In this document: positions 19,139 to 28,239 of the stretch, piece after piece
How positions within the stretch are numbered: position 1 is the stretch's first letter
Layout: every line of letters begins with the position of its first letter
Origin: an uncultured Lachnospiraceae bacterium
Lineage (GTDB): Bacteria; Bacillota; Clostridia; Lachnospirales; Lachnospiraceae
Direction: 5' to 3'
Length of the DNA: 55,316 bases
NCBI GenBank assembly: GCA_947628955.1
Contig: CANRBX010000014.1
Coordinates: 1 to 55,316, forward strand
The notes under the pieces: generated by a model
Seen by the model: the letters and a program-made list of their open reading frames with translations, nothing else
Told to the model about the DNA's origin: nothing
Database searches by the model: none
Translations under genes and position numbers: made by a program

Positions 19139-20047
19139 ATGTATAGTATGAAAGTAAAAATCGCCGGCGTCGAGCTGAAGAATCCGGTGATGACGGCCTC
19201 CGGGACATTCGGTTCCGGCATGGAGTACAGTGAATTTGTCGATCTTTCGAGGCTGGGGGCGGTTGTGACAAAGGGTGTTGCGAAGGAGCCCTGGGAGGGC
19301 AATCCGACGCCGCGCATCGCGGAGATACGCGGGGGCATGATGAATGCGGTCGGCCTGCAGAATCCGGGGATCGATACCTTCTGCGCGCGGGACCTTCCGT
19401 TCCTGGCGCAGTACGATACCGCAGTGATCGTCAACGTCTGCGGGAGGACGACAGAAGACTACTGCGAGGTGGCGGAACGGCTGGCGCAGGAGCCTGAGGC
19501 CGATCTGCTGGAGATCAATATCTCGTGTCCGAATGTGAAGTGCGGGGGCATTTCCTTCGGACAGGATCCGAGAGCTGTGGAAGAGATCACGCGCGAGGTC
19601 AGGCGCCGCGCAAAGCAGCCCGTGATCATGAAGCTCAGCCCGAATGTGACAGACATCACGGAGATCGCGCGGGCGGCGGAGGCGGGCGGCGCGGATGCCA
19701 TCTCCATGATCAACACGCTGACCGGCATGAAGATCGACGTGAACCGGAGAACCTTTGCGCTCGCGAACCAGACGGGCGGCGTATCGGGGCCGGCGATCCA
19801 TCCGATCGCGGTGCGCATGGTGTATCAGACGGCCCGGGCGGTGTCCATACCGATTATCGGCATGGGCGGGATCACAACGGCCGAGGACGCGCTGGAATTT
19901 CTCCTTGCGGGCGCGACAGCCGTCGCGGTCGGGACCGCGAATTTCCGCAATCCGACCGCGACGCTTGAGGTGATAGACGGCATTGAAGAGTATATGCGCA
20001 GACAGAATGTTGCGGATATCCGGGATCTGATCGGGGCAGTGGCCTGA
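19139..20047 (+). CDS. pyrD: Dihydroorotate dehydrogenase B catalytic subunit
   Basis: FMN enzyme oxidising dihydroorotate to orotate, partner of PyrK. 302 residues. Motifs include NPVMTASGTFGSG near the N-terminus, EINISCPNVKCGG with the active-site Cys near residue 130, and IIGMGGITTAEDALEFLLAGA near residue 240. The start is ATG 19139, preceded by CAGGAGACGG. The 35 extra codons of upstream open frame read through the pyrK-seeded repeat and are rejected. Confidence 0.96.
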   Translation: MYSMKVKIAGVELKNPVMTASGTFGSGMEYSEFVDLSRLGAVVTKGVAKEPWEGNPTPRIAEIRGGMMNAVGLQNPGIDTFCARDLPFLAQYDTAVIVNVCGRTTEDYCEVAERLAQEPEADLLEINISCPNVKCGGISFGQDPRAVEEITREVRRRAKQPVIMKLSPNVTDITEIARAAEAGGADAISMINTLTGMKIDVNRRTFALANQTGGVSGPAIHPIAVRMVYQTARAVSIPIIGMGGITTAEDALEFLLAGATAVAVGTANFRNPTATLEVIDGIEEYMRRQNVADIRDLIGAVA

Positions 20048-20101
20048 CCGGATGGCGGAGAGTACCGCACACGAAATGACGAGACTGGGAGGAAACCGGC
20101 A

Positions 20102-20773
20102 ATGGAACAGTATAAAGAAGAGTTTATAAAGTTTATGGTGGACTGCGAGGTCCTGAGATTTGGAGATTTTGTGACCAAGAGCGGACGGAAGACCCCGTTT
20201 TTTGTCAATACCGGCTATTACCGGACCGGAGGACAGCTCCGGCGGCTCGGGGGCTACTATGCGCGGGCGATCCGGGAAAAATTCGGACTGGATTTTGAGG
20301 TGCTGTTTGGACCCGCCTACAAGGGGATCCCGCTGGCTGTAACCACGGCGGCGGCGATCAGCGAGCTGTATGGCCGGGATATCCGCTACTGTTCGAACCG
20401 CAAGGAGGTCAAGGACCACGGGGACAAGGGGATCCTCCTGGGAGGTCCGGTTTCGGACGGCGACCGGGTTGTGATCATTGAGGATGTCACGACGGCAGGT
20501 ACCTCCATCGCGGAGACGCTTCCGATCATCAGGGCGCAGGGTGCGGTCGATGTGCTTGGCCTGGTCGTCTCTGTGGACCGTATGGAGCGCGGCCAGGGAG
20601 AGAAGAGCGCACTCGCCGAGATCGAAGAGAAGTACGGCCTGAAGACGACAGCGATCGTGACGATGGCTGAGGTCACGGAGTACCTGTACGGCAGGGAGCA
20701 CAACGGAAAAATTGTGATCGACGATGCAATAAAAGCTGCAATTGATACATACTATGAGCAGTATGGGGCATAA
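20102..20773 (+). CDS. pyrE: Orotate phosphoribosyltransferase
   Basis: Joins orotate and PRPP to give OMP, the substrate of PyrF. 223 residues, the longer Firmicute form. Type I PRTase loop VVIIEDVTTAGTS near residue 123 and an N-terminal FVTKSGRKTPFFVNTG substrate motif. The ATG follows GGGAGGAAACC. Last of the four pyr genes; a small membrane-protein gene follows after 22 bp. Confidence 0.97.
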   Translation: MEQYKEEFIKFMVDCEVLRFGDFVTKSGRKTPFFVNTGYYRTGGQLRRLGGYYARAIREKFGLDFEVLFGPAYKGIPLAVTTAAAISELYGRDIRYCSNRKEVKDHGDKGILLGGPVSDGDRVVIIEDVTTAGTSIAETLPIIRAQGAVDVLGLVVSVDRMERGQGEKSALAEIEEKYGLKTTAIVTMAEVTEYLYGREHNGKIVIDDAIKAAIDTYYEQYGA

Positions 20774-20795
20774 ATTTTGAGGAGGACATATTTTT

Positions 20796-20948
20796 ATGGA
20801 AGAAAAAATGTTTAAAGCAGTGTCTGCCGGGGGCATACTGAACCTGGTGCTTGGAATCCTGATCCTGATCACGGGCGTGGTCTGCGGTGTGCTCCTGCTG
20901 GTCAGCGGCGGAAAGCTCCTGGGCAGCAAAAAGGGCGTCATGATCTGA
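20796..20948 (+). CDS. Small membrane protein, 50 residues
   Basis: A short gene just after pyrE: ATG 20796 to TGA 20948, preceded by a strong AGGAGG eleven bases upstream. The predicted product begins MEEKMFKAVSAGG and contains one long hydrophobic stretch (about residues 14-39, ILNLVLGILILITGVVCGV) with a basic C-terminus (GSKKG). Its stop overlaps the ATG of the VanZ-like gene (TGATG), so the two are translationally coupled. Function unknown; I do not recognise a family. Confidence 0.75.
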   Translation: MEEKMFKAVSAGGILNLVLGILILITGVVCGVLLLVSGGKLLGSKKGVMI

Positions 20949-21430
20949 TGGGTACAGCGTTAAAAAAGGGGATCAGGCTCTCCGGATCGTGTCTGTTCCT
21001 GATCTACCTGACAGGGCTCGTTTACTTCCTCTTTTTCGCGGAGAGCTATGGCCGCGGCCTGGAGGGAGCGGTTTACAGTTACAATCTGCTGCCGTTCAGG
21101 GAGATCAGGAGGTATCTGACCTTCCGGGAGATCCTGGGGATGCGCTCGGTGATCCTGAACCTGGCCGGAAACATCCTGGGATTTGTGCCGTTTGGCGCGC
21201 TGGTCCCCCTGCTGGCAAGGGGAATGAGAAGAATGTGGAAGACGGGGCTTCTGGGCCTGGAGGTCAGCGCACTGGTCGAGGTATCGCAGCTTCTGTTTCA
21301 CGCGGGCAGCTGCGATGTGGATGATGTGATCCTGAATACAGCCGGCGCTCTGCTCGGCTATGCAGTTTTCCGGCTGGCCAGCACCCTTTATTACCGCCGG
21401 CAGTCGTTCCGCGGGCCGGCCCGGGCGTGA
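20948..21430 (+). CDS. VanZ-like family membrane protein
   Basis: 160 residues with four membrane helices and the VanZ-type pattern YNLLPFREI (about residue 45), NLAGNILGFVPFG (about 76) and DVDDVILNTAGALLGY (about 125). VanZ confers low teicoplanin resistance in one context, but most chromosomal homologues have no known role. It starts within the stop codon of the 50-residue membrane protein. Confidence 0.88.
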   Translation: MGTALKKGIRLSGSCLFLIYLTGLVYFLFFAESYGRGLEGAVYSYNLLPFREIRRYLTFREILGMRSVILNLAGNILGFVPFGALVPLLARGMRRMWKTGLLGLEVSALVEVSQLLFHAGSCDVDDVILNTAGALLGYAVFRLASTLYYRRQSFRGPARA

Positions 21431-21622
21431 CCGAACAGACAGCGGCAGGGATCGCATCAGCCGCAAAACCGCTTCTGCGCCGGGAGGACCGGCTTCACAG
21501 TATGCGGCGTCATGACACCGTCCACAGCGGCATTCGGCACGCAGGGATGCCGGGGAGGAGCGCATTGGATCACAGCGCGCAGATTTTCGGCAAAATTTTC
21601 AGGATAAGGAGTACCAGACGGG

Positions 21623-21946
21623 ATGGCGAAACGGAAGCAGGAGGTTTATTCCTTTGCAGAAAAAAAATATTCGGTAAACGGCGTGGCGTCAGCGGCGCTC
21701 AGCGTTGCCTCGGTGGTTGTCCTGGCCGGCCTGCTGCTCGTATCCTTCCTGCTGAAGGGAAGGGCGGGCGACTGGATCGGCGCGGCGGGCTTTACCGGGA
21801 TCGTGATGGCATGCTGCGGGCTGTGGTACGGGTTTGCCGGCTTCAAGGATGAGTGCAAATCCTATTTTTGCAGCAGACTCGGGACGATCCTGAGTGCGGT
21901 CACCATTGCGGGGTGGTTTTTTGTCGTTTGTATCGGGCTGGCGTGA
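21623..21946 (+). CDS. Small membrane protein, possibly DUF6142
   Basis: 107 residues with three hydrophobic segments (about 22-44, 52-70, 85-105) after a charged N-terminus (MAKRKQEVYSFAEKKYSVNG). AAGGAG lies eleven bases upstream. It resembles a small Lachnospiraceae membrane family I recall as DUF6142, but I cannot confirm this. The 190 bp before it hold no gene I can support. Confidence 0.7.
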   Translation: MAKRKQEVYSFAEKKYSVNGVASAALSVASVVVLAGLLLVSFLLKGRAGDWIGAAGFTGIVMACCGLWYGFAGFKDECKSYFCSRLGTILSAVTIAGWFFVVCIGLA

Positions 21947-21969
21947 AAATGAGGCAGAGCCGCGGGAGC

Positions 21970-22008
21970 GCCTGTCCGGATTCCCGGCATGTTTTCGGGA
22001 GGACAGGC
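21970..22008 (+). terminator. Stacked hairpin after the small membrane protein gene
   Basis: GCCTGTCC (21970-21977) pairs with GGACAGGC (22001-22008), and TCCCG (21982-21986) pairs with CGGGA inside. The only T-rich tail is CCTTTTC about 10 bases on, so it may be a weak terminator or simply an mRNA 3' structure. Confidence 0.4.
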
Positions 22009-22089
22009 AGGGCCTTTTCGCGGAATCTTCGGGGGCGCCGGACGGACAGCGGAAAACGTTAGGACAGATTTGTGTACAGGAGGCACGAG

Positions 22090-24213
22090 ATGGGACAGGA
22101 AAACGCGAATGAAGCGTATTTACAGGAGCGGTATGGTCTTACGGCGGAGCGGATCCACGAGATCTGCACGGAAGAGACAGTGCCAGCTCCTTTTTGCGAT
22201 TATTTTCAGAAGACGGCGAGATTTCTCGTACAGATGGAGGATCTGAGGGAGCTTCTGGAGTCCGGCGCGGTGCGGGATTACACGCTGCACCAGTGGGAGC
22301 AGCTGAACACGGCCCTGTATTATGACATTCTGCCTGAACAGTACGAGATGAGCTACGGCAACCCGGCTTATGCGGTCAGAAAGCTCGGGGAGGTGCACGG
22401 GAGGATCCTGAGCTTTCTTTACGCGGAGCTGCGCGGCCTGATCGTGTATATTTTCGAGCGGAGGCTCGAGGAGACCGTAGTTCTGCAGGAGCTGTTCATT
22501 GAGATTTATAACTGCTTCGAGCAGGAGAAGCTGCCGGAGTACAAGCAGATCCAGCAGATCGTCTACTGGTTTGTCAGCGACTACAGCGAGCTGTTTGCGG
22601 CGTACCGGACGCGGTCTGCGGTGGATCCGGATCTGGATTTCGCGGCGCGGATCATCATGGAGTCGGATCTGAGCGATCTGCGCTATCTGTACCAGTACGG
22701 AGAATATATTTCCGAGAATGAGCGCAGGACGGCCGAGTACATGAACCGCCTCTCCGAGGAAGAGATCGCGGCGATGGCCGACACCTTCACAGAGGGCTAT
22801 CGCATCGGCTTCGAGGCGGGAGGCAAGGATCTTTCGATCAAGCGGACCGTCAACATCCGCTACCACCTCGGATTTGAGCGGATGGTGCGCGCAGCCATTG
22901 TGAATTTCCGAAAGCTCGGCCTGCGGCCGGTGATCTACCGCGCGGCGGTCAGCACGATCAATAAATCCCGCCATCTGCGCATCGGATACACGGGCGCGGC
23001 CGCGAACAGGCAGTTCGACTATGACCACCGCGCCGACAACGCCATTTACCTGGACAGGCGCTATATCGAGCGCAGGCTGGGCGTGCTGCGCAGCGCGTAC
23101 GAGTCGTACCGGACGCTTGCGAATGAGCATGCGGGCCCGGCGGTCATAGAGGTCTTCGGAGAGAAGCCGTTCGTACCGGAGACAAAGCCGGAGCCCTACC
23201 ATCTGTCCGGGAAACAGCAGAAGCTTTCGGTTGAGATGCAGAACGAGCTGTCCCGGCTGACCGACCAGTATATTCCGGGCAGGGAGCGCAGCTTTACGAT
23301 CATCGCGTTTCCGGTTCCGGAGATCGGCCCGGCCTTCGAGGAGATCTTCCGCGAGACCGTGCGGATCAATACGCTGGACTACCGGCTGTATCAGAGCATG
23401 CAGCAGGTGCTCATCGATGCGCTCGACCAGGGAGAGGCGGTGCATGTCAGAGGAAAGGACGGCAACCGGACGGACCTCATGGTCGCGCTGACGACCCTGT
23501 CGGATCCGAAGCGGGAGACCCTGTTTGAAAACTGTGTGGCAGATGTGAACATTCCGGTCGGAGAGGTCTTCACGTCGCCGCGGCTGGCCGGCACGAACGG
23601 CGTTCTGCATGTGAAGCAGGTATATCTGGGAGGGCTCGAGTATCGGGATCTGGAGATAAAATTCCGGGAAGGGATGGTGAAGGACTACAGCTGCGGCAAC
23701 TTCCAGACGCAGGAGGAGAACCGCGGCTATATCCTGGAAAACGTGATGTACCACCATGAGACGCTTCCCCTCGGGGAATTTGCGATCGGCACCAATACGG
23801 CCGCCTACGTGATGGCGCAGAGATACGGGATCGCGGACAAGCTGCCGGTTCTGATCGCTGAGAAGATGGGGCCGCATTTCGCGCTCGGCGATACGTGTTA
23901 CAGCTGGCAGGAGGACACGCCGGTGTACAATGCCGACGGCAGGGAAGTGATCGCCCGCGACAACGAGGTGTCGCTGCTGCGCAGAGAGGATGTGTCAAAG
24001 GCGTATTTCGGATGTCACACAGATATCACAATCCCCTATGAAGAGATCGGATCGATCGAGGTCGTCTGCGCGGACGGGCGCAGGATCCCGCTGCTTCGGG
24101 ATGGGCGGTTCGTGCTCGCGGGGACAGAGCAGCTGAATGTGCCGCTCGATGAACTGAAGCAGGGCTACTGTTCACTCCGTGACCAGCGACGCGAAGCTAA
24201 TCCTTTAGGATAA
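22090..24213 (+). CDS. M29 family aminopeptidase
   Basis: Large cytoplasmic metallo-aminopeptidase; the C-terminal half carries the M29 (thermophilic aminopeptidase) ligands in order: GEVFTSP (Glu, about residue 493), LGEFAIGTN (Glu), EKMGPHFALG (His) and GCHTDITIPYEEI (His and Asp). The N-terminal 320 residues are a helical extension typical of clostridial versions. 707 residues from ATG 22090, which follows AGGAGG by seven bases (the GTG at 22072 lacks one). The last 14 or so residues (from GYCSLRDQRR) are probably encoded by the palindromic element at 24165-24318 and so may be foreign to the family. Confidence 0.88.
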   Translation: MGQENANEAYLQERYGLTAERIHEICTEETVPAPFCDYFQKTARFLVQMEDLRELLESGAVRDYTLHQWEQLNTALYYDILPEQYEMSYGNPAYAVRKLGEVHGRILSFLYAELRGLIVYIFERRLEETVVLQELFIEIYNCFEQEKLPEYKQIQQIVYWFVSDYSELFAAYRTRSAVDPDLDFAARIIMESDLSDLRYLYQYGEYISENERRTAEYMNRLSEEEIAAMADTFTEGYRIGFEAGGKDLSIKRTVNIRYHLGFERMVRAAIVNFRKLGLRPVIYRAAVSTINKSRHLRIGYTGAAANRQFDYDHRADNAIYLDRRYIERRLGVLRSAYESYRTLANEHAGPAVIEVFGEKPFVPETKPEPYHLSGKQQKLSVEMQNELSRLTDQYIPGRERSFTIIAFPVPEIGPAFEEIFRETVRINTLDYRLYQSMQQVLIDALDQGEAVHVRGKDGNRTDLMVALTTLSDPKRETLFENCVADVNIPVGEVFTSPRLAGTNGVLHVKQVYLGGLEYRDLEIKFREGMVKDYSCGNFQTQEENRGYILENVMYHHETLPLGEFAIGTNTAAYVMAQRYGIADKLPVLIAEKMGPHFALGDTCYSWQEDTPVYNADGREVIARDNEVSLLRREDVSKAYFGCHTDITIPYEEIGSIEVVCADGRRIPLLRDGRFVLAGTEQLNVPLDELKQGYCSLRDQRREANPLG

Positions 24214-24318
24214 CGAGCAGTTTGGGCATGCAAATTCGCTTCGTGAAGCCCAAACTGCCTCCTGAATCACTTTCTTACGGCCTCAGCAGCAAGTGCTTCG
24301 GACTGGTCTGAACAGTAG
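24165..24318. repeat. Large palindromic element overlapping the aminopeptidase stop
   Basis: Outer arms GCTACTGTTCA (24165-24175) and TGAACAGTAGC (24308-24318) are perfect inverted repeats. Next come GACCAG / CTGGTC and CGAAGC / GCTTCG, then a small TCCTTTAGGA palindrome and a central perfect 11-bp hairpin GCAGTTTGGGC (24217-24227) / GCCCAAACTGC (24248-24258). The nested structure is typical of a mobile palindromic repeat. I recall similar sequence (translating as CSDQSEALAAEA) scattered in gut Lachnospiraceae genomes, but have no search to prove it. Only one copy is in this window. Confidence 0.7.
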
Positions 24319-24358
24319 CGAAACAGGAGCTGAAAATGAATGAAAAAGAAATGCGGCA

Positions 24359-24387
24359 TTGACAAGGCAGAATATAATAGGTAAAAT
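24359..24387 (+). promoter_or_regulatory. Sigma-A promoter for purE
   Basis: TTGACA (24359-24364), a 17-bp spacer, TAAAAT (24382-24387). The leader is only about 50 nt, too short for a guanine riboswitch. Confidence 0.9.
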
Positions 24388-24444
24388 TTAAGGCGACAGC
24401 CGGGCTTTTGTTGAACACAGCTTCAGAGAAAAGGAGAAGATAAG

Positions 24445-24954
24445 ATGGCAAAAGTTGGTATTGTGATGGGCAGCGATTCCGATATGCCTGTGATGAGCAA
24501 GGCGGCGGATATGCTGGAGAAATTCGGGATTGACTATGAGATGAGGATTATTTCGGCTCACAGGGAGCCGGAGGTGTTTTTTGAATATGCAAAGACCGCG
24601 GAGGAGAAGGGGATCCGGGTGATCATCGCGGGAGCCGGCATGGCGGCCCATCTTCCGGGGATGTGTGCGGCCATTTTCCCGATGCCGGTCATCGGCATCC
24701 CGATGCACACGACGTCGCTGGGCGGAAGGGATTCGCTGTACTCGATTGTGCAGATGCCGAGCGGCATCCCGGTGGCCACGGTCGCGATCAACGGCGGGGC
24801 GAACGCGGGCATCCTGGCCGCGAAGATCCTTGCGGTATCGGATCCGGAGCTTCTGGCGAAGGTGAAGGCATACGCCGCGCAGCTGAAGGAGCAGGTCGAG
24901 GCGAAGGACGCCCGGCTGCAGCAGACGGGCCACAGGGGATATTCCGCGTCATAG
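24445..24954 (+). CDS. purE: N5-carboxyaminoimidazole ribonucleotide mutase
   Basis: Class I PurE, converting N5-CAIR to CAIR in purine synthesis. 169 residues; the N-terminal VGIVMGSDSDMPVM loop, the ISAHREPE histidine (about residue 40) and the GGRDSLYSIVQMPSGIPVATV segment are all present. An AAAAGGAG site precedes ATG 24445. First gene of a purE-purM-purN-purD group; purK and purC are not in the window. Confidence 0.97.
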   Translation: MAKVGIVMGSDSDMPVMSKAADMLEKFGIDYEMRIISAHREPEVFFEYAKTAEEKGIRVIIAGAGMAAHLPGMCAAIFPMPVIGIPMHTTSLGGRDSLYSIVQMPSGIPVATVAINGGANAGILAAKILAVSDPELLAKVKAYAAQLKEQVEAKDARLQQTGHRGYSAS

Positions 24955-25025
24955 CCGGGCACACGCCTGCGGCGGCGGCACCGGAGCTTCCGGTGAAGGG
25001 AGAGACATACGCCGCAGGGCCGGAG

Positions 25026-25130
25026 GGACAGACCGCGGCAGAAATGCCGGCGGCGAAAAGAGACGGAACGGGACAGGCTGCGGCAGAAATGCCGGCGGCG
25101 GAAAGAGACGGAACGGAGCAGGCCGCATCC
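25026..25130 (+). repeat. 45-bp tandem repeat between purE and purM
   Basis: Units at 25026-25070 and 25071-25115 plus a partial third from 25116. The unit is 15 codons long and open in one frame (TAAEMPAAKRDGTGQ-like), but that frame is shifted from purE and has no plausible start, so I do not call it a gene. Confidence 0.9.
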
Positions 25131-25190
25131 GCACAGGCATGAGGCGGCTGCGGGCAAAAGTACAGGGACACGCGTGATCAGGAGGAGAAT

Positions 25191-26216
25191 ATGGATTACA
25201 AGAAGGCAGGAGTGGATATCGAGGCAGGCTACAGATCCGTAGAACTGATGAAAGAGCATGTCAGAAGAACGGTTCGCCCGGAGGTGCTGGCGGGGATCGG
25301 CGGGTTTTCCGGTGCGTTTTCCATGGAGTCGTTTAAGAATATGGAGAAGCCGACGCTTGTTTCCGGCACAGACGGGGTCGGGACGAAGCTGAAGCTGGCA
25401 TTTTTGCTGGACAGGCATGACACGGTCGGCATCGACTGCGTGGCGATGTGCGTCAACGACATCGCGTGCGCGGGCGGAGAACCGCTTTTTTTCCTTGACT
25501 ATATCGCATGCGGCAGAAACTATCCGGAGAAGATCGCGGCGATCGTCAGCGGCGTGGCCGAGGGCTGTGTGCAGGCCGGGGCCGCCCTGATCGGCGGGGA
25601 GACGGCCGAACACCCGGGGCTGATGCCGGAGGACGAGTACGATCTGGCCGGATTCGCGGTCGGGATCGTGGACGAGAAGGATCTGATCACCGGGAAGGAA
25701 CTGAGGGAGGGGGACGTGCTTCTGGGTATTGCTTCCTCCGGTCTGCACAGCAATGGATTCTCGCTGGTGAGGAAGGTCTTTCCGATGGAGCGGGAGGCGC
25801 TGGACACTTATTATGAAGAACTCGGGACGACGCTCGGCGAGGCGCTGCTGACCCCGACAAAAATCTACGTAAAGGCGCTGCGCAGCATAAAGGAGGCCGG
25901 CGTCCGCGTGAAGGCGTGCAGCCACATTACGGGGGGCGGCTTTTATGAGAATGTGCCGCGGATGCTCCCGAAGGGCGTGCGCGCGGTGATCAAGAAAAAC
26001 AGCTATCAGGTTCCGGCGATCTTCCGCATGCTGGCGCAGCAGGGCGGGATTGCCGAGGAGATGATGTATAATACCTACAACATGGGCATCGGCATGGTGG
26101 TCGCCGTCAATCCTGAGGACGTTACAGCCGCCGAGAGGGCGATCGAAGCTGCGGGAGAGACCGTATACCAGATCGGCGGCATCGAGCGCGGAGAAAAGGG
26201 AGTTGTGTTATGCTGA
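25191..26216 (+). CDS. purM: Phosphoribosylformylglycinamidine cyclo-ligase
   Basis: AIR synthetase: ATP-dependent closure of FGAM to aminoimidazole ribotide. 341 residues. It has the AIRS-family N-terminal [12 protein letters not shown], the [13 protein letters not shown] substrate motif (about residue 60), [11 protein letters not shown] (about 140) and [14 protein letters not shown] (about 243). ATG 25191 follows CAGGAGGAGAAT. Its stop overlaps the purN start. Confidence 0.98.
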   Translation: MDYKKAGVDIEAGYRSVELMKEHVRRTVRPEVLAGIGGFSGAFSMESFKNMEKPTLVSGTDGVGTKLKLAFLLDRHDTVGIDCVAMCVNDIACAGGEPLFFLDYIACGRNYPEKIAAIVSGVAEGCVQAGAALIGGETAEHPGLMPEDEYDLAGFAVGIVDEKDLITGKELREGDVLLGIASSGLHSNGFSLVRKVFPMEREALDTYYEELGTTLGEALLTPTKIYVKALRSIKEAGVRVKACSHITGGGFYENVPRMLPKGVRAVIKKNSYQVPAIFRMLAQQGGIAEEMMYNTYNMGIGMVVAVNPEDVTAAERAIEAAGETVYQIGGIERGEKGVVLC

Positions 26217-26836
26217 GAGTGGCAGTGATGGTATCGGGAGGCGGCACGAACCTGCAGGCGATCCTCGACGGGATCGCGCAGGGAAGCATCACGAACGCGC
26301 AGGTCGTCCGGGTGATCAGCAACAGCCGCAGGGCATACGCTCTTGAGCGCGCGGCCAGGGCAGGGATCCCCTCGGTGTGCATTACGCGGAAGGATTACCC
26401 GCAGCCGGAGGATTTTAACCGCGCGCTGCTTGCGGCGCTGCAGGAGTCCGGCGCCGATCTTGTCGTGCTGGCCGGATGCCTGGTCGTGATCCCGCAGATC
26501 GTGGTGGATGCCTATCCGAACCGGATAATCAACATCCATCCGGCGCTGATCCCGTCGTTTTGTGGCACGGGATACTACGGGCTGGGCGTACATGAGGCGG
26601 CCCTCGCGCGCGGCGTGAAGGTGACAGGCGCGACGGTTCATTTTGTGGACGGAGGCACGGATACGGGGCCGATCATCCTGCAGAAGGCCGTGGAGGTGCA
26701 GGAGGGCGATACGCCCGAGGTGCTGCAGAGAAGAGTGATGGAGCAGGCCGAGTGGGTCATCCTGCCGCAGGCGGTGGATCTGATCGCGAACGGCCGCGTG
26801 GCGGTGGAGGACGGAAGAGTGCGCATCACCCGGTGA
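26210..26836 (+). CDS. purN: Phosphoribosylglycinamide formyltransferase
   Basis: Formyl-THF-dependent transfer making FGAR from GAR. 208 residues. Motifs [13 protein letters not shown] at the N-terminus, the catalytic Asn-His-Asp set ([10 protein letters not shown] near residue 105 and [13 protein letters not shown] near 143). It starts 7 bp inside purM and is translationally coupled to it. Confidence 0.97.
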   Translation: MLRVAVMVSGGGTNLQAILDGIAQGSITNAQVVRVISNSRRAYALERAARAGIPSVCITRKDYPQPEDFNRALLAALQESGADLVVLAGCLVVIPQIVVDAYPNRIINIHPALIPSFCGTGYYGLGVHEAALARGVKVTGATVHFVDGGTDTGPIILQKAVEVQEGDTPEVLQRRVMEQAEWVILPQAVDLIANGRVAVEDGRVRITR

Positions 26837-26926
26837 GAGGGCTGCGGCGCCGCAGGAAGCGGCCTGCCGTAAAAGCGCAGGACAATGATAAAGATACCGG
26901 ACAGCAGCAGATGTGGAGGAAAACAT

Positions 26927-28222
26927 ATGAAGATACTGATCGTGGGAAGCGGCGGGAGAGAGCATGCGATCGCGTGGAAGATCGCGCAGAGCCCGAAGGC
27001 GGACAAGATATACTGTGCGCCCGGCAATGCGGGCATTGAGGAGTACGCCGAGTGCGTGGACATTAAGGCGATGGAATTTGAAAAGCTGGCCGCATTCGCG
27101 AAGGAACATGAGATTGATCTCACTGTCGTCGGCATGGACGACCCGCTTGTGGGCGGCATTGTGGACGTGTTTGAGGCGCAGGGGCTCCGGGTGTTCGGTC
27201 CCCGCAGAAATGCGGCGATCCTGGAGGGCTCCAAGGCATTTTCAAAGGATCTGATGAAAAAATACCATATCCCGACGGCCGCGTATGAAAGCTTTACGGA
27301 CGCGCAGGCCGCACTGGACTACCTCCGGACGGCAAAGTTCCCGATCGTGCTCAAGGCTGACGGGCTTGCGCTCGGGAAGGGCGTGCTGATCTGCGGAACC
27401 CTCGGGGAGGCCGAGGCAGGCGTCCGGGAGATCATGACGGACAAAAAGTTCGGGGACGCCGGGAACTGCATGGTGGTCGAAGAGTTCCTGACCGGCCGTG
27501 AAGTGTCGGTGCTGAGCTTTGTGGACGGGAAGACGATCAGACCGATGACGTCGGCGCAGGACCACAAGCGTGCCGGGGACGGCGATACCGGGCTGAATAC
27601 CGGCGGCATGGGAACCTTCTCCCCGAGCCCGTTCTATACGGAAGAGGTGGATGCGTTCTGCAGGAAGTACATTTACCAGCCGACGGTCGACGCGATGGCC
27701 GCGGAGGGCCGCGCGTTTAAGGGAGTCATCTTTTTCGGGCTGATGCTGACCGCGGACGGCCCGAAGGTGCTGGAGTACAATGCAAGATTTGGCGACCCGG
27801 AGGCACAGGTGGTGCTTCCGAGGATGAAGACGGATATCATAGATGTCTTCGAGGCATGCATTGATGGGACGCTGGACCGGATGGAGCTTCAGTTTGAGGA
27901 CAATGCGGCTGTCTGCGTCGTGCTCGCGTCCGACGGATATCCGGTCAGCTACAGGAAGGGCTATCCGATCAGCGGACTGGAATCGTTCCGGGGCAGGGAC
28001 GGCTGCTACGTGTTCCACGCCGGCACGGCGAGGAACGGTGACAGGATCGTGACAAACGGCGGCCGCGTGCTGGGTGTGACTGCTTTGGGCGCGGATCTGA
28101 AAGAGGCGCGGAAAAATGCCTATGAGGCAGCCGGCCTGGTTTCTTTTGAGAATAAGTATTTCAGGCACGATATCGGAAAAGCGATCGATGAGGCGGACGC
28201 CGCCGGGAAATACAGTAAGTGA
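26927..28222 (+). CDS. purD: Phosphoribosylamine-glycine ligase
   Basis: GAR synthetase, ATP-grasp enzyme joining phosphoribosylamine and glycine. 431 residues. The N-terminal ILIVGSGGREHAIAWK, ATP-grasp residues VLKADGLALGKGV (about residue 140) and FGDPEAQVVLPRM (about 285) are typical. I start it at ATG 26927, six bases after GTGGAGGA; an upstream ATG adds 14 unsupported codons. The next gene follows after 17 bp. Confidence 0.97.
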   Translation: MKILIVGSGGREHAIAWKIAQSPKADKIYCAPGNAGIEEYAECVDIKAMEFEKLAAFAKEHEIDLTVVGMDDPLVGGIVDVFEAQGLRVFGPRRNAAILEGSKAFSKDLMKKYHIPTAAYESFTDAQAALDYLRTAKFPIVLKADGLALGKGVLICGTLGEAEAGVREIMTDKKFGDAGNCMVVEEFLTGREVSVLSFVDGKTIRPMTSAQDHKRAGDGDTGLNTGGMGTFSPSPFYTEEVDAFCRKYIYQPTVDAMAAEGRAFKGVIFFGLMLTADGPKVLEYNARFGDPEAQVVLPRMKTDIIDVFEACIDGTLDRMELQFEDNAAVCVVLASDGYPVSYRKGYPISGLESFRGRDGCYVFHAGTARNGDRIVTNGGRVLGVTALGADLKEARKNAYEAAGLVSFENKYFRHDIGKAIDEADAAGKYSK

Positions 28223-28239
28223 CGAGAGGTGTAAGTGCA

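Noticed and set aside
18959-20941. 660-residue open frame on the minus strand
   Set aside because: It lies antisense to pyrD and pyrE, has no domain pattern and is His/Arg-rich, as expected of a shadow frame in GC-rich DNA.
22120-23877. 585-residue open frame on the minus strand
   Set aside because: Antisense shadow of the aminopeptidase gene, which has family motifs, a ribosome site and a good start.
24388-24444. Guanine riboswitch before purE
   Set aside because: The leader is only about 50 nt and lacks the conserved loop sequences.
25026-25140. C-terminal extension of PurE by frameshift
   Set aside because: The open Ala/Glu-rich frame is not in the PurE frame, no slippery site was seen, and PurE is already of full length.
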